Part shown: positions 24,169 through 37,976 of the stretch, piece by piece | How the letters are laid out: every line of letters starts with the position of its first letter | How positions within the stretch are numbered: the first letter of the stretch is position 1 | From: Camelus bactrianus | Lineage: Eukaryota > Chordata > Mammalia > Artiodactyla > Camelidae | Direction of reading: 5' to 3' | DNA length: 64,000 nt | Assembly: GCF_048773025.1 (NCBI RefSeq) | Contig: NW_027413956.1 | Location: 620,001-684,000 of the forward strand | Notes under the pieces: generated by a model | What the model saw: the letters and a program-made list of their open reading frames with translations, nothing else | Told to the model about the DNA's origin: nothing | The model's database searches: none | Translations under genes and position numbers: made by a program

Positions 24169-27100
24169 CGCATGCTAACAACTCTGAAGTGAGTATTTGT
24201 CGAATCCGAGATACATGAAGTGTGTTTGGAACACAGAATATCACGGTGTGCGAATCTATGTAAAATACATGTCTCTTGGGTAGAACTCGCTCCCAGAGAT
24301 TTTTCTGCCAAATCTGCCTCATTTTCGAAACTGGCGTTTGAAAATCTCTGCAAAAGCAGAGAAAATGCTTCATAGTGTCAATATGCCTTGTATTGTGATG
24401 GAAGTTCGTAAAACCACATGCAAATAAATCTGTGGCGAATATTTGAAGAAAGCGTTATGCATGTAGCGTGATCGTATCACGGAAATTCCCGGCGATGGAA
24501 TCTATGTAAACTACACGTCTATAGGGTAGAACTCACTCCAAAATATTTTCCTGAGATAACGGCCTGATTTTTGAAACTGGCATTAGGTAAAAGCTGCAAA
24601 TTCAGTGTTAATGTTTCTAGGTGTAAATATGCCATGTATGGTGGATGAAAGTTCTGTAATCTACATGCTCACAACTCATTGGAGAAAGTTTGTTGAAACC
24701 TTGATGCATGTAGCGTGTTCAGAAATTGGAATGTCACTGTGAGGGAAACTATGTAAATTACATTTCTATTGGGAAGTACTCGCTCCACGAGAATATTTCT
24801 GCGAATCTGCCTCATTTTCAAAATTGGCATTAGGAAAAACTTTCAAAATATGAGTAAATGCTTCAAGGTGTCAATATGGCTTTTATGGTGGATGAAATTT
24901 CGATAATCATTATGCTAACAACTCTGTAGTGAATATTTTCGAATCCGTGATGCATGTAGCATTTTCGGAACACGGAATTTCACGATGACGGGTTCTATGT
25001 AAATTGCATGTCTCTTGGGTAGTACTCGCTCCAAGAGCATTTTTCTGTGAAAACTGCATGGTTTTAGAAACTGACATTAGGAGAAATCTACTAAATCAGA
25101 ATAAAACTTTCTATTTATAAATATGCATTGTAAGGTGGATTAAAGTTTGGTAATACACATGTTCACAACTCATTAAAGAATGTTTGTCGAATCCGTGATG
25201 CATGTAACGTGTTCAGAACACGGAATGTCACGGTGAGTGAAAATAGGTAAATTACAATTCTTTTGGTTAGAACTCGCTCCAAGAGCATTTTCCTGCCAAA
25301 TCTGCCTCATTTTCAACCCTGGCATTAAATCTAACCTGTGAAATCTGAGAAAATTCTTCAAAGTGTCAGTAAGCCATGTATGGTGGATGAAAGTGCTGTA
25401 ATCCACTTGCTAACAACCCTGTAGTGAATATTTGTCGAATCCGACATGCATGTAGCGTGTTCAGAACATGGAATTTCACGGTGAGCGAATCCATCTTAAT
25501 TACATGTCTATTGTTTTGAACCCGCTCCAAGAGGATTTTGCCGTGAAATCTGCCTCAGTTTCGAAACTGGCGTTTGGAAAGCTCTGTGAAATCACAGAAA
25601 ATGCTTCTAAGCATCCATATGCCTTGTATTGTGATGAAAGTCCTGTAATCCACATGCAAACAACTCTACAGTGAATTTTTGTCGAAACCTATCTGCATGT
25701 AGCATGTTCGAAACACGGAATTTCACAGCAGGAGAATCTATGTAATTTACATATCTTTTGGGTAGAACACGCTCCAACAGTTTTTTCATTTGAAAACTGC
25801 CTGATTTTCGAAACTGCTATTAGGAAATAGGTGCAAACTCAGTGTAAATTATTCTAGGTTTAAATATGCCTTGTATGGTGGATGAAAGTTCTGTAATACA
25901 CATGTACACAACTCATTAAAATGTTTCTCATAACCATGATGAATGTAGTGTGTTTGGAACACGGAATGTCACGTTGAGGGAAACTATGTAAACTACATAT
26001 CTATAGTTTAGAACCCAATCCAGGAGCTTTTTACTGAAAAATCAGCGTCAGCTTTGAAACTGGTGTTATGAAAAGGCTGCAAAATCTTAGTAAATGCTTT
26101 AAATTGAAAATATATCTTCAATGGTTTATTAAAGATGTATAATCCGCATGCTAACATCTCAGAAGTGAATATTTGTTGAATCCGTGGTGCATGTACCATT
26201 TTCAGAATACGGAATGTTACGGGGACGGTGTCTACAAAATGAGATCTATATTGGATTGATCATGCACCAAGAGAATTTCGCTGTGAATACTCCATGATTT
26301 TCATAATTGACGTTAGGAAAAAGCTGCGAAATCTAAGTAAATGTTTCTAGGTGTAAATATGCCTTGTATTGTGGTTGAAAAATCTGTAATCCACATGCTC
26401 ACGGTCATTAAATCATGTTTGTCCAAGCCGTGATGAATATAACGTTGGAACACGGAATGTATCGGTGAGTGAAGCTATGAAAATAACAACTCTACTGGAT
26501 AGGACTCGCTTGAATTGAATTTTTCTGTGAAAATTGCATGATTTTCGAAACTGGATGTTAGGAAAAACCTGCGAAATCAGAATAAATACTTCTAGGTGTG
26601 AATATGCCTTGTATGGTGGATGAAAGTTCGGTAATCCACATGCTCACACTCTTTAAAGAATGTTTGTCGAATTCGTGATCCATGTAACTTGTTCGGAATA
26701 TGGAATGTCATAGTGAATGAAACAATGTAACTTACAAGTCTATTGGGTAGAAGTCGCTTGAAGAGTATTGTTCTGCGAAATGTGCCTCATTTTCAAATCT
26801 GCCATTAGGAGAAACCTGTGAAATCTGAGAAAATGCTTCTAAGTGTCAATATGCCTTGAATGGTGAATGAAAGTCCAGTAATCCACAGGTTAATAACAGT
26901 CTAGTGATTATTTTTCAAACCGTGATTCATGTAGCGCTTATTGAAACGGAATTTCACGGTAATGAAACGATGTAAATTACAATAATATTGGGTAGAACTA
27001 GCTAGAATAGAATTTTTCTGCGAAAATTGCATGATTATCGAATCTGAAGTTTGGAAAAAGTTGCAAAATGAGAGTAAATATTTGTAGTGGTAAATATGCC

Positions 27101-27620
27101 TTTATGATGGAAAAAAGATCGGTAATCCATATTTTCACAACATATTAAAGAATCGTTTTCTAATTCGTGATGCATGGACCGTGTTCGGAACATGGAATTT
27201 CACGGTGATTAAAACAATGTAAATTAGTTCTCTATTGGGTAGAAATCGCTGCAAGAGAGTTTTTGTGCGAAAAATGCTTCATTTTTGAAACTGGCGTTAG
27301 GAAAACACTGCAAAAGCTGAGAAAATTTTTGTAAGTATCAGTATTCAATGTATTGTGATGAAAGTTTGGTAAATCACATGTTAAAATTGTGGAGAGAATA
27401 TTTGTCGAACCATTAATCATGTAGCATGTTCGGAACACGGAATTTCACGGCCAGGGAATTTATGTAAATTACATTTCTCTTCGTTAGAAATCACTCCAAG
27501 AGATTTTTCCTGAGAAATCTGCCTGATTTTCAAAACTGGCATTAGGAAAACACTGCGAACTCAGATGAATAGATTCTCGGTGTAAATATGCCTTGTAGGG
27601 TGGATGAAATTTCCGTAATC
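24169..27620 (+). repeat. HOR unit 8 (14-mer, 3452 bp, haplotype beta)
   Basis: The unit is beta throughout and closest by eye to units 2 and 3, with which it shares GGTGTGAATATG in M10, GAAATTTCG in M3 and the CTGAAGTGAG start. Confidence 0.94.
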
Positions 27621-30600
27621 CGCATGCTAACAACTCTGTAGTGAGTATTTGTCGAATCCGAGATACATGAAGTGTGTTTGGAACACAGAATATCACGGTG
27701 TGCGAATCTATGTAAAATACATGTCTCTTGGGTAGAACTCGCTCCCAGAGATTTTTCTGCCAAATCTGCCTCATTTTCGAAACTGGCGTTTGAAAATCTC
27801 TGCAAAAGCAGAGAAAATGCTTCATAGTGTCAATATGCCTTGTATTGTGATGGAAGTTCGTAAAACCACATGCAAATAAATCTGTGGCGAATATTTGAAG
27901 AAAGCGTTATGCATGTAGCGTGATCGTATCACGGAAATTCCCGGCGATGGAATCTATGTAAACTACACGTCTATAGGGTAGAACTCACTCCAAAATATTT
28001 TCCTGAGATAACGGCCTGATTTTTGAAACTGGCATTAGGTAAAAGCTGCAAATTCAGTGTTAATGTTTCTAGGTGTAAATATGCCATGTATGGTGGATGA
28101 AAGTTCTGTAATCTACATGCTCACAACTCATTGGAGAAAGTTTGTTGAAACCTTGATGCATGTAGCGTGTTCAGAAATTGGAATGTCACTGTGAGGGAAA
28201 CTATGTAAATTACATTTCTATTGGGAAGTACTCGCTCCACGAGAATATTTCTGCGAATCTGCCTCATTTTCAAAATTGGCATTAGGAAAAACTTTCAAAA
28301 TATGAGTAAATGCTTCAAGGTGTCAATATGGCTTTTATGGTGGATGAAATTTCGATAATCATTATGCTAACAACTCTGTAGTGAATATTTTCGAATCCGT
28401 GATGCATGTAGCATTTTCGGAACACGGAATTTCACGATGACGGGTTCTATGTAAATTGCATGTCTCTTGGGTAGTACTCGCTCCAAGAGCATTTTTCTGT
28501 GAAAACTGCATGGTTTTAGAAACTGACATTAGGAGAAATCTACTAAATCAGAATAAAACTTTCTATTTATAAATATGCATTGTAAGGTGGATTAAAGTTT
28601 GGTAATACACATGTTCACAACTCATTAAAGAATGTTTGTCGAATCCGTGATGCATGTAACGTGTTCAGAACACGGAATGTCACGGTGAGTGAAAATAGGT
28701 AAATTACAATTCTTTTGGTTAGAACTCGCTCCAAGAGCATTTTCCTGCCAAATCTGCCTCATTTTCAACCCTGGCATTAAATCTAACCTGTGAAATCTGA
28801 GAAAATTCTTCAAAGTGTCAGTAAGCCATGTATGGTGGATGAAAGTGCTGTAATCCACTTGCTAACAACCCTGTAGTGAATATTTGTCGAATCCGACATG
28901 CATGTAGCGTGTTCAGAACATGGAATTTCACGGTGAGCGAATCCATCTTAATTACATGTCTATTGTTTTGAACCCGCTCCAAGAGGATTTTGCCGTGAAA
29001 TCTGCCTCAGTTTCGAAACTGGCGTTTGGAAAGCTCTGTGAAATCACAGAAAATGCTTCTAAGCATCCATATGCCTTGTATTGTGATGAAAGTCCTGTAA
29101 TCCACATGCAAACAACTCTACAGTGAATTTTTGTCGAAACCTATCTGCATGTAGCATGTTCGAAACACGGAATTTCACAGCAGGAGAATCTATGTAATTT
29201 ACATATCTTTTGGGTAGAACACGCTCCAACAGTTTTTTCATTTGAAAACTGCCTGATTTTCGAAACTGCTATTAGGAAATAGGTGCAAACTCAGTGTAAA
29301 TTATTCTAGGTTTAAATATGCCTTGTATGGTGGATGAAAGTTCTGTAATACACATGTACACAACTCATTAAAATGTTTCTCATAACCATGATGAATGTAG
29401 TGTGTTTGGAACACGGAATGTCACGTTGAGGGAAACTATGTAAACTACATATCTATAGTTTAGAACCCAATCCAGGAGCTTTTTACTGAAAAATCAGCGT
29501 CAGCTTTGAAACTGGTGTTATGAAAAGGCTGCAAAATCTTAGTAAATGCTTTAAATTGAAAATATATCTTCAATGGTTTATTAAAGATGTATAATCCGCA
29601 TGCTAACATCTCAGAAGTGAATATTTGTTGAATCCGTGGTGCATGTACCATTTTCAGAATACGGAATGTTACGGGGACGGTGTCTACAAAATGAGATCTA
29701 TATTGGATTGATCATGCACCAAGAGAATTTCGCTGTGAATACTCCATGATTTTCATAATTGACGTTAGGAAAAAGCTGCGAAATCTAAGTAAATGTTTCT
29801 AGGTGTAAATATGCCTTGTATTGTGGTTGAAAAATCTGTAATCCACATGCTCACGGTCATTAAATCATGTTTGTCCAAGCCGTGATGAATATAACGTTGG
29901 AACACGGAATGTATCGGTGAGTGAAGCTATGAAAATAACAACTCTACTGGATAGGACTCGCTTGAATTGAATTTTTCTGTGAAAATTGCATGATTTTCGA
30001 AACTGGATGTTAGGAAAAACCTGCGAAATCAGAATAAATACTTCTAGGTGTAAATATGCCTTGTATGGTGGATGAAAGTTCGGTAATCCACATGCTCACA
30101 CTCTTTAAAGAATGTTTGTCGAATTCGTGATCCATGTAACTTGTTCGGAATATGGAATGTCATAGTGAATGAAACAATGTAACTTACAAGTCTATTGGGT
30201 AGAAGTCGCTTGAAGAGTATTGTTCTGCGAAATGTGCCTCATTTTCAAATCTGCCATTAGGAGAAACCTGTGAAATCTGAGAAAATGCTTCTAAGTGTCA
30301 ATATGCCTTTAATGGTGAATGAAAGTCCAGTAATCCACAGGTTAATAACAGTCTAGTGATTATTTTTCAAACCGTGATTCATGTAGCGCTTATTGAAACG
30401 GAATTTCACGGTAATGAAACGATGTAAATTACAATAATATTGGGTAGAACTAGCTAGAATAGAATTTTTCTGCGAAAATTGCATGATTATCGAATCTGAA
30501 GTTTGGAAAAAGTTGCAAAATGAGAGTAAATATTTGTAGTGGTAAATATGCCTTTATGATGGAAAAAAGATCGGTAATCCATATTTTCACAACATATTAA

Positions 30601-31072
30601 AGAATCGTTTTCTAATTCGTGATGCATGGACCGTGTTCGGAACATGGAATTTCACGGTGATTAAAACAATGTAAATTAGTTCTCTATTGGGTAGAAATCG
30701 CTGCAAGAGAGTTTTTGTGCGAAAAATGCTTCATTTTTGAAACTGGCGTTAGGAAAACACTGCAAAAGCTGAGAAAATTTTTGTAAGTATCAGTATTCAA
30801 TGTATTGTGATGAAAGTTTGGTAAATCACATGTTAAAATTGTGGAGAGAATATTTGTCGAACCATTAATCATGTAGCATGTTCGGAACACGGAATTTCAC
30901 GGCCAGGGAATTTATGTAAATTACATTTCTCTTCGTTAGAAATCACTCCAAGAGATTTTTCCTGAGAAATCTGCCTGATTTTCAAAACTGGCATTAGGAA
31001 AACACTGCGAACTCAGATGAATAGATTCTCGGTGTAAATATGCCTTGTAGGGTGGATGAAATTTCCGTAATC
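27621..31072 (+). repeat. HOR unit 9 (14-mer, 3452 bp, haplotype beta)
   Basis: This is a beta unit opening with CTGTAGTGAG. It carries CCTTTAATGG in M11 near 30308, where other units have CCTTGAATGG. The variant recurs only in the next unit, a sign that units 9 and 10 arose by a local one-unit duplication. Confidence 0.94.
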
Positions 31073-34000
31073 CGCATGCTAACAACTCTGTAGTGAGTAT
31101 TTGTCGAATCCGAGATACATGAAGTGTGTTTGGAACACAGAATATCACGGTGTGCGAATCTATGTAAAATACATGTCTCTTGGGTAGAACTCGCTCCCAG
31201 AGATTTTTCTGCCAAATCTGCCTCATTTTCGAAACTGGCGTTTGAAAATCTCTGCAAAAGCAGAGAAAATGCTTCATAGTGTCAATATGCCTTGTATTGT
31301 GATGGAAGTTCGTAAAACCACATGCAAATAAATCTGTGGCGAATATTTGAAGAAAGCGTTATGCATGTAGCGTGATCGTATCACGGAAATTCCCGGCGAT
31401 GGAATCTATGTAAACTACACGTCTATAGGGTAGAACTCACTCCAAAATATTTTCCTGAGATAACGGCCTGATTTTTGAAACTGGCATTAGGTAAAAGCTG
31501 CAAATTCAGTGTTAATGTTTCTAGGTGTAAATATGCCATGTATGGTGGATGAAAGTTCTGTAATCTACATGCTCACAACTCATTGGAGAAAGTTTGTTGA
31601 AACCTTGATGCATGTAGCGTGTTCAGAAATTGGAATGTCACTGTGAGGGAAACTATGTAAATTACATTTCTATTGGGAAGTACTCGCTCCACGAGAATAT
31701 TTCTGCGAATCTGCCTCATTTTCAAAATTGGCATTAGGAAAAACTTTCAAAATATGAGTAAATGCTTCAAGGTGTCAATATGGCTTTTATGGTGGATGAA
31801 ATTTCGATAATCATTATGCTAACAACTCTGTAGTGAATATTTTCGAATCCGTGATGCATGTAGCATTTTCGGAACACGGAATTTCACGATGACGGGTTCT
31901 ATGTAAATTGCATGTCTCTTGGGTAGTACTCGCTCCAAGAGCATTTTTCTGTGAAAACTGCATGGTTTTAGAAACTGACATTAGGAGAAATCTACTAAAT
32001 CAGAATAAAACTTTCTATTTATAAATATGCATTGTAAGGTGGATTAAAGTTTGGTAATACACATGTTCACAACTCATTAAAGAATGTTTGTCGAATCCGT
32101 GATGCATGTAACGTGTTCAGAACACGGAATGTCACGGTGAGTGAAAATAGGTAAATTACAATTCTTTTGGTTAGAACTCGCTCCAAGAGCATTTTCCTGC
32201 CAAATCTGCCTCATTTTCAACCCTGGCATTAAATCTAACCTGTGAAATCTGAGAAAATTCTTCAAAGTGTCAGTAAGCCATGTATGGTGGATGAAAGTGC
32301 TGTAATCCACTTGCTAACAACCCTGTAGTGAATATTTGTCGAATCCGACATGCATGTAGCGTGTTCAGAACATGGAATTTCACGGTGAGCGAATCCATCT
32401 TAATTACATGTCTATTGTTTTGAACCCGCTCCAAGAGGATTTTGCCGTGAAATCTGCCTCAGTTTCGAAACTGGCGTTTGGAAAGCTCTGTGAAATCACA
32501 GAAAATGCTTCTAAGCATCCATATGCCTTGTATTGTGATGAAAGTCCTGTAATCCACATGCAAACAACTCTACAGTGAATTTTTGTCGAAACCTATCTGC
32601 ATGTAGCATGTTCGAAACACGGAATTTCACAGCAGGAGAATCTATGTAATTTACATATCTTTTGGGTAGAACACGCTCCAACAGTTTTTTCATTTGAAAA
32701 CTGCCTGATTTTCGAAACTGCTATTAGGAAATAGGTGCAAACTCAGTGTAAATTATTCTAGGTTTAAATATGCCTTGTATGGTGGATGAAAGTTCTGTAA
32801 TACACATGTACACAACTCATTAAAATGTTTCTCATAACCATGATGAATGTAGTGTGTTTGGAACACGGAATGTCACGTTGAGGGAAACTATGTAAACTAC
32901 ATATCTATAGTTTAGAACCCAATCCAGGAGCTTTTTACTGAAAAATCAGCGTCAGCTTTGAAACTGGTGTTATGAAAAGGCTGCAAAATCTTAGTAAATG
33001 CTTTAAATTGAAAATATATCTTCAATGGTTTATTAAAGATGTATAATCCGCATGCTAACATCTCAGAAGTGAATATTTGTTGAATCCGTGGTGCATGTAC
33101 CATTTTCAGAATACGGAATGTTACGGGGACGGTGTCTACAAAATGAGATCTATATTGGATTGATCATGCACCAAGAGAATTTCGCTGTGAATACTCCATG
33201 ATTTTCATAATTGACGTTAGGAAAAAGCTGCGAAATCTAAGTAAATGTTTCTAGGTGTAAATATGCCTTGTATTGTGGTTGAAAAATCTGTAATCCACAT
33301 GCTCACGGTCATTAAATCATGTTTGTCCAAGCCGTGATGAATATAACGTTGGAACACGGAATGTATCGGTGAGTGAAGCTATGAAAATAACAACTCTACT
33401 GGATAGGACTCGCTTGAATTGAATTTTTCTGTGAAAATTGCATGATTTTCGAAACTGGATGTTAGGAAAAACCTGCGAAATCAGAATAAATACTTCTAGG
33501 TGTAAATATGCCTTGTATGGTGGATGAAAGTTCGGTAATCCACATGCTCACACTCTTTAAAGAATGTTTGTCGAATTCGTGATCCATGTAACTTGTTCGG
33601 AATATGGAATGTCATAGTGAATGAAACAATGTAACTTACAAGTCTATTGGGTAGAAGTCGCTTGAAGAGTATTGTTCTGCGAAATGTGCCTCATTTTCAA
33701 ATCTGCCATTAGGAGAAACCTGTGAAATCTGAGAAAATGCTTCTAAGTGTCAATATGCCTTTAATGGTGAATGAAAGTCCAGTAATCCACAGGTTAATAA
33801 CAGTCTAGTGATTATTTTTCAAACCGTGATTCATGTAGCGCTTATTGAAACGGAATTTCACGGTAATGAAACGATGTAAATTACAATAATATTGGGTAGA
33901 ACTAGCTAGAATAGAATTTTTCTGCGAAAATTGCATGATTATCGAATCTGAAGTTTGGAAAAAGTTGCAAAATGAGAGTAAATATTTGTAGTGGTAAATA

Positions 34001-34524
34001 TGCCTTTATGATGGAAAAAAGATCGGTAATCCATATTTTCACAACATATTAAAGAATCGTTTTCTAATTCGTGATGCATGGACCGTGTTCGGAACATGGA
34101 ATTTCACGGTGATTAAAACAATGTAAATTAGTTCTCTATTGGGTAGAAATCGCTGCAAGAGAGTTTTTGTGCGAAAAATGCTTCATTTTTGAAACTGGCG
34201 TTAGGAAAACACTGCAAAAGCTGAGAAAATTTTTGTAAGTATCAGTATTCAATGTATTGTGATGAAAGTTTGGTAAATCACATGTTAAAATTGTGGAGAG
34301 AATATTTGTCGAACCATTAATCATGTAGCATGTTCGGAACACGGAATTTCACGGCCAGGGAATTTATGTAAATTACATTTCTCTTCGTTAGAAATCACTC
34401 CAAGAGATTTTTCCTGAGAAATCTGCCTGATTTTCAAAACTGGCATTAGGAAAACACTGCGAACTCAGATGAATAGATTCTCGGTGTAAATATGCCTTGT
34501 AGGGTGGATGAAATTTCCGTAATC
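31073..34524 (+). repeat. HOR unit 10 (14-mer, 3452 bp, haplotype beta)
   Basis: This unit is a near-exact copy of unit 9, including CCTTTAATGG in M11 near 33760. Confidence 0.94.
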
Positions 34525-37500
34525 CGCATGCTAACAACTCTGTAGTGAGTATTTGTCGAATCCGAGATACATGAAGTGTGTTTGGAACACAGAATATCAC
34601 GGTGTGCGAATCTATGTAAAATACATGTCTCTTGGGTAGAACTCGCTCCCAGAGATTTTTCTGCCAAATCTGCCTCATTTTCGAAACTGGCGTTTGAAAA
34701 TCTCTGCAAAAGCAGAGAAAATGCTTCATAGTGTCAATATGCCTTGTATTGTGATGGAAGTTCGTAAAACCACATGCAAATAAATCTGTGGCGAATATTT
34801 GAAGAAAGCGTTATGCATGTAGCGTGATCGTATCACGGAAATTCCCGGCGATGGAATCTATGTAAACTACACGTCTATAGGGTAGAACTCACTCCAAAAT
34901 ATTTTCCTGAGATAACGGCCTGATTTTTGAAACTGGCATTAGGTAAAAGCTGCAAATTCAGTGTTAATGTTTCTAGGTGTAAATATGCCATGTATGGTGG
35001 ATGAAAGTTCTGTAATCTACATGCTCACAACTCATTGGAGAAAGTTTGTTGAAACCTTGATGCATGTAGCGTGTTCAGAAATTGGAATGTCACTGTGAGG
35101 GAAACTATGTAAATTACATTTCTATTGGGAAGTACTCGCTCCACGAGAATATTTCTGCGAATCTGCCTCATTTTCAAAATTGGCATTAGGAAAAACTTTC
35201 AAAATATGAGTAAATGCTTCAAGGTGTCAATATGGCTTTTATGGTGGATGAAATTTCGATAATCATTATGCTAACAACTCTGTAGTGAATATTTTCGAAT
35301 CCGTGATGCATGTAGCATTTTCGGAACACGGAATTTCACGATGACGGGTTCTATGTAAATTGCATGTCTCTTGGGTAGTACTCGCTCCAAGAGCATTTTT
35401 CTGTGAAAACTGCATGGTTTTAGAAACTGACATTAGGAGAAATCTACTAAATCAGAATAAAACTTTCTATTTATAAATATGCATTGTAAGGTGGATTAAA
35501 GTTTGGTAATACACATGTTCACAACTCATTAAAGAATGTTTGTCGAATCCGTGATGCATGTAACGTGTTCAGAACACGGAATGTCACGGTGAGTGAAAAT
35601 AGGTAAATTACAATTCTTTTGGTTAGAACTCGCTCCAAGAGCATTTTCCTGCCAAATCTGCCTCATTTTCAACCCTGGCATTAAATCTAACCTGTGAAAT
35701 CTGAGAAAATTCTTCAAAGTGTCAGTAAGCCATGTATGGTGGATGAAAGTGCTGTAATCCACTTGCTAACAACCCTGTAGTGAATATTTGTCGAATCCGA
35801 CATGCATGTAGCGTGTTCAGAACATGGAATTTCACGGTGAGCGAATCCATCTTAATTACATGTCTATTGTTTTGAACCCGCTCCAAGAGGATTTTGCCGT
35901 GAAATCTGCCTCAGTTTCGAAACTGGCGTTTGGAAAGCTCTGTGAAATCACAGAAAATGCTTCTAAGCATCCATATGCCTTGTATTGTGATGAAAGTCCT
36001 GTAATCCACATGCAAACAACTCTACAGTGAATTTTTGTCGAAACCTATCTGCATGTAGCATGTTCGAAACACGGAATTTCACAGCAGGAGAATCTATGTA
36101 ATTTACATATCTTTTGGGTAGAACACGCTCCAACAGTTTTTTCATTTGAAAACTGCCTGATTTTCGAAACTGCTATTAGGAAATAGGTGCAAACTCAGTG
36201 TAAATTATTCTAGGTTTAAATATGCCTTGTATGGTGGATGAAAGTTCTGTAATACACATGTACACAACTCATTAAAATGTTTCTCATAACCATGATGAAT
36301 GTAGTGTGTTTGGAACACGGAATGTCACGTTGAGGGAAACTATGTAAACTACATATCTATAGTTTAGAACTCAATCCAGGAGCTTTTTACTGAAAAATCA
36401 GCGTCAGCTTTGAAACTGGTGTTATGAAAAGGCTGCAAAATCTTAGTAAATGCTTTAAATTGAAAATATATCTTCAATGGTTTATTAAAGATGTATAATC
36501 CGCATGCTAACATCTCAGAAGTGAATATTTGTTGAATCCGTGGTGCATGTACCATTTTCAGAATACGGAATGTTACGGGGACGGTGTCTACAAAATGAGA
36601 TCTATATTGGATTGATCATGCACCAAGAGAATTTCGCTGTGAATACTCCATGATTTTCATAATTGACGTTAGGAAAAAGCTGCGAAATCTAAGTAAATGT
36701 TTCTAGGTGTAAATATGCCTTGTATTGTGGTTGAAAAATCTGTAATCCACATGCTCACGGTCATTAAATCATGTTTGTCCAAGCCGTGATGAATATAACG
36801 TTGGAACACGGAATGTATCGGTGAGTGAAGCTATGAAAATAACAACTCTACTGGATAGGACTCGCTTGAATTGAATTTTTCTGTGAAAATTGCATGATTT
36901 TCGAAACTGGATGTTAGGAAAAACCTGCGAAATCAGAATAAATACTTCTAGGTGTAAATATGCCTTGTATGGTGGATGAAAGTTCGGTAATCCACATGCT
37001 CACACTCTTTAAAGAATGTTTGTCGAATTCGTGATCCATGTAACTTGTTCGGAATATGGAATGTCATAGTGAATGAAACAATGTAACTTACAAGTCTATT
37101 GGGTAGAAGTCGCTTGAAGAGTATTGTTCTGCGAAATGTGCCTCATTTTCAAATCTGCCATTAGGAGAAACCTGTGAAATCTGAGAAAATGCTTCTAAGT
37201 GTCAATATGCCTTGAATGGTGAATGAAAGTCCAGTAATCCACAGGTTAATAACAGTCTAGTGATTATTTTTCAAACCGTGATTCATGTAGCGCTTATTGA
37301 AACGGAATTTCACGGTAATGAAACGATGTAAATTACAATAATATTGGGTAGAACTAGCTAGAATAGAATTTTTCTGCGAAAATTGCATGATTATCGAATC
37401 TGAAGTTTGGAAAAAGTTGCAAAATGAGAGTAAATATTTGTAGTGGTAAATATGCCTTTATGATGGAAAAAAGATCGGTAATCCATATTTTCACAACATA

Positions 37501-37976
37501 TTAAAGAATCGTTTTCTAATTCGTGATGCATGGACCGTGTTCGGAACATGGAATTTCACGGTGATTAAAACAATGTAAATTAGTTCTCTATTGGGTAGAA
37601 ATCGCTGCAAGAGAGTTTTTGTGCGAAAAATGCTTCATTTTTGAAACTGGCGTTAGGAAAACACTGCAAAAGCTGAGAAAATTTTTGTAAGTATCAGTAT
37701 TCAATGTATTGTGATGAAAGTTTGGTAAATCACATGTTAAAATTGTGGAGAGAATATTTGTCGAACCATTAATCATGTAGCATGTTCGGAACACGGAATT
37801 TCACGGCCAGGGAATTTATGTAAATTACATTTCTCTTCGTTAGAAATCACTCCAAGAGATTTTTCCTGAGAAATCTGCCTGATTTTCAAAACTGGCATTA
37901 GGAAAACACTGCAAACTCAGATGAATAGATTCTCGGTGTAAATATGCCTTGTAGGGTGGATGAAATTTCCGTAATC
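34525..37976 (+). repeat. HOR unit 11 (14-mer, 3452 bp, haplotype beta)
   Basis: This beta unit has a few private changes, among them AGAACTCAATCC in M7 near 36367 and CTGCAAACTCAG (a CpG transition) in M13 near 37910. It is the last unit that looks fully homogenised. Confidence 0.94.
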
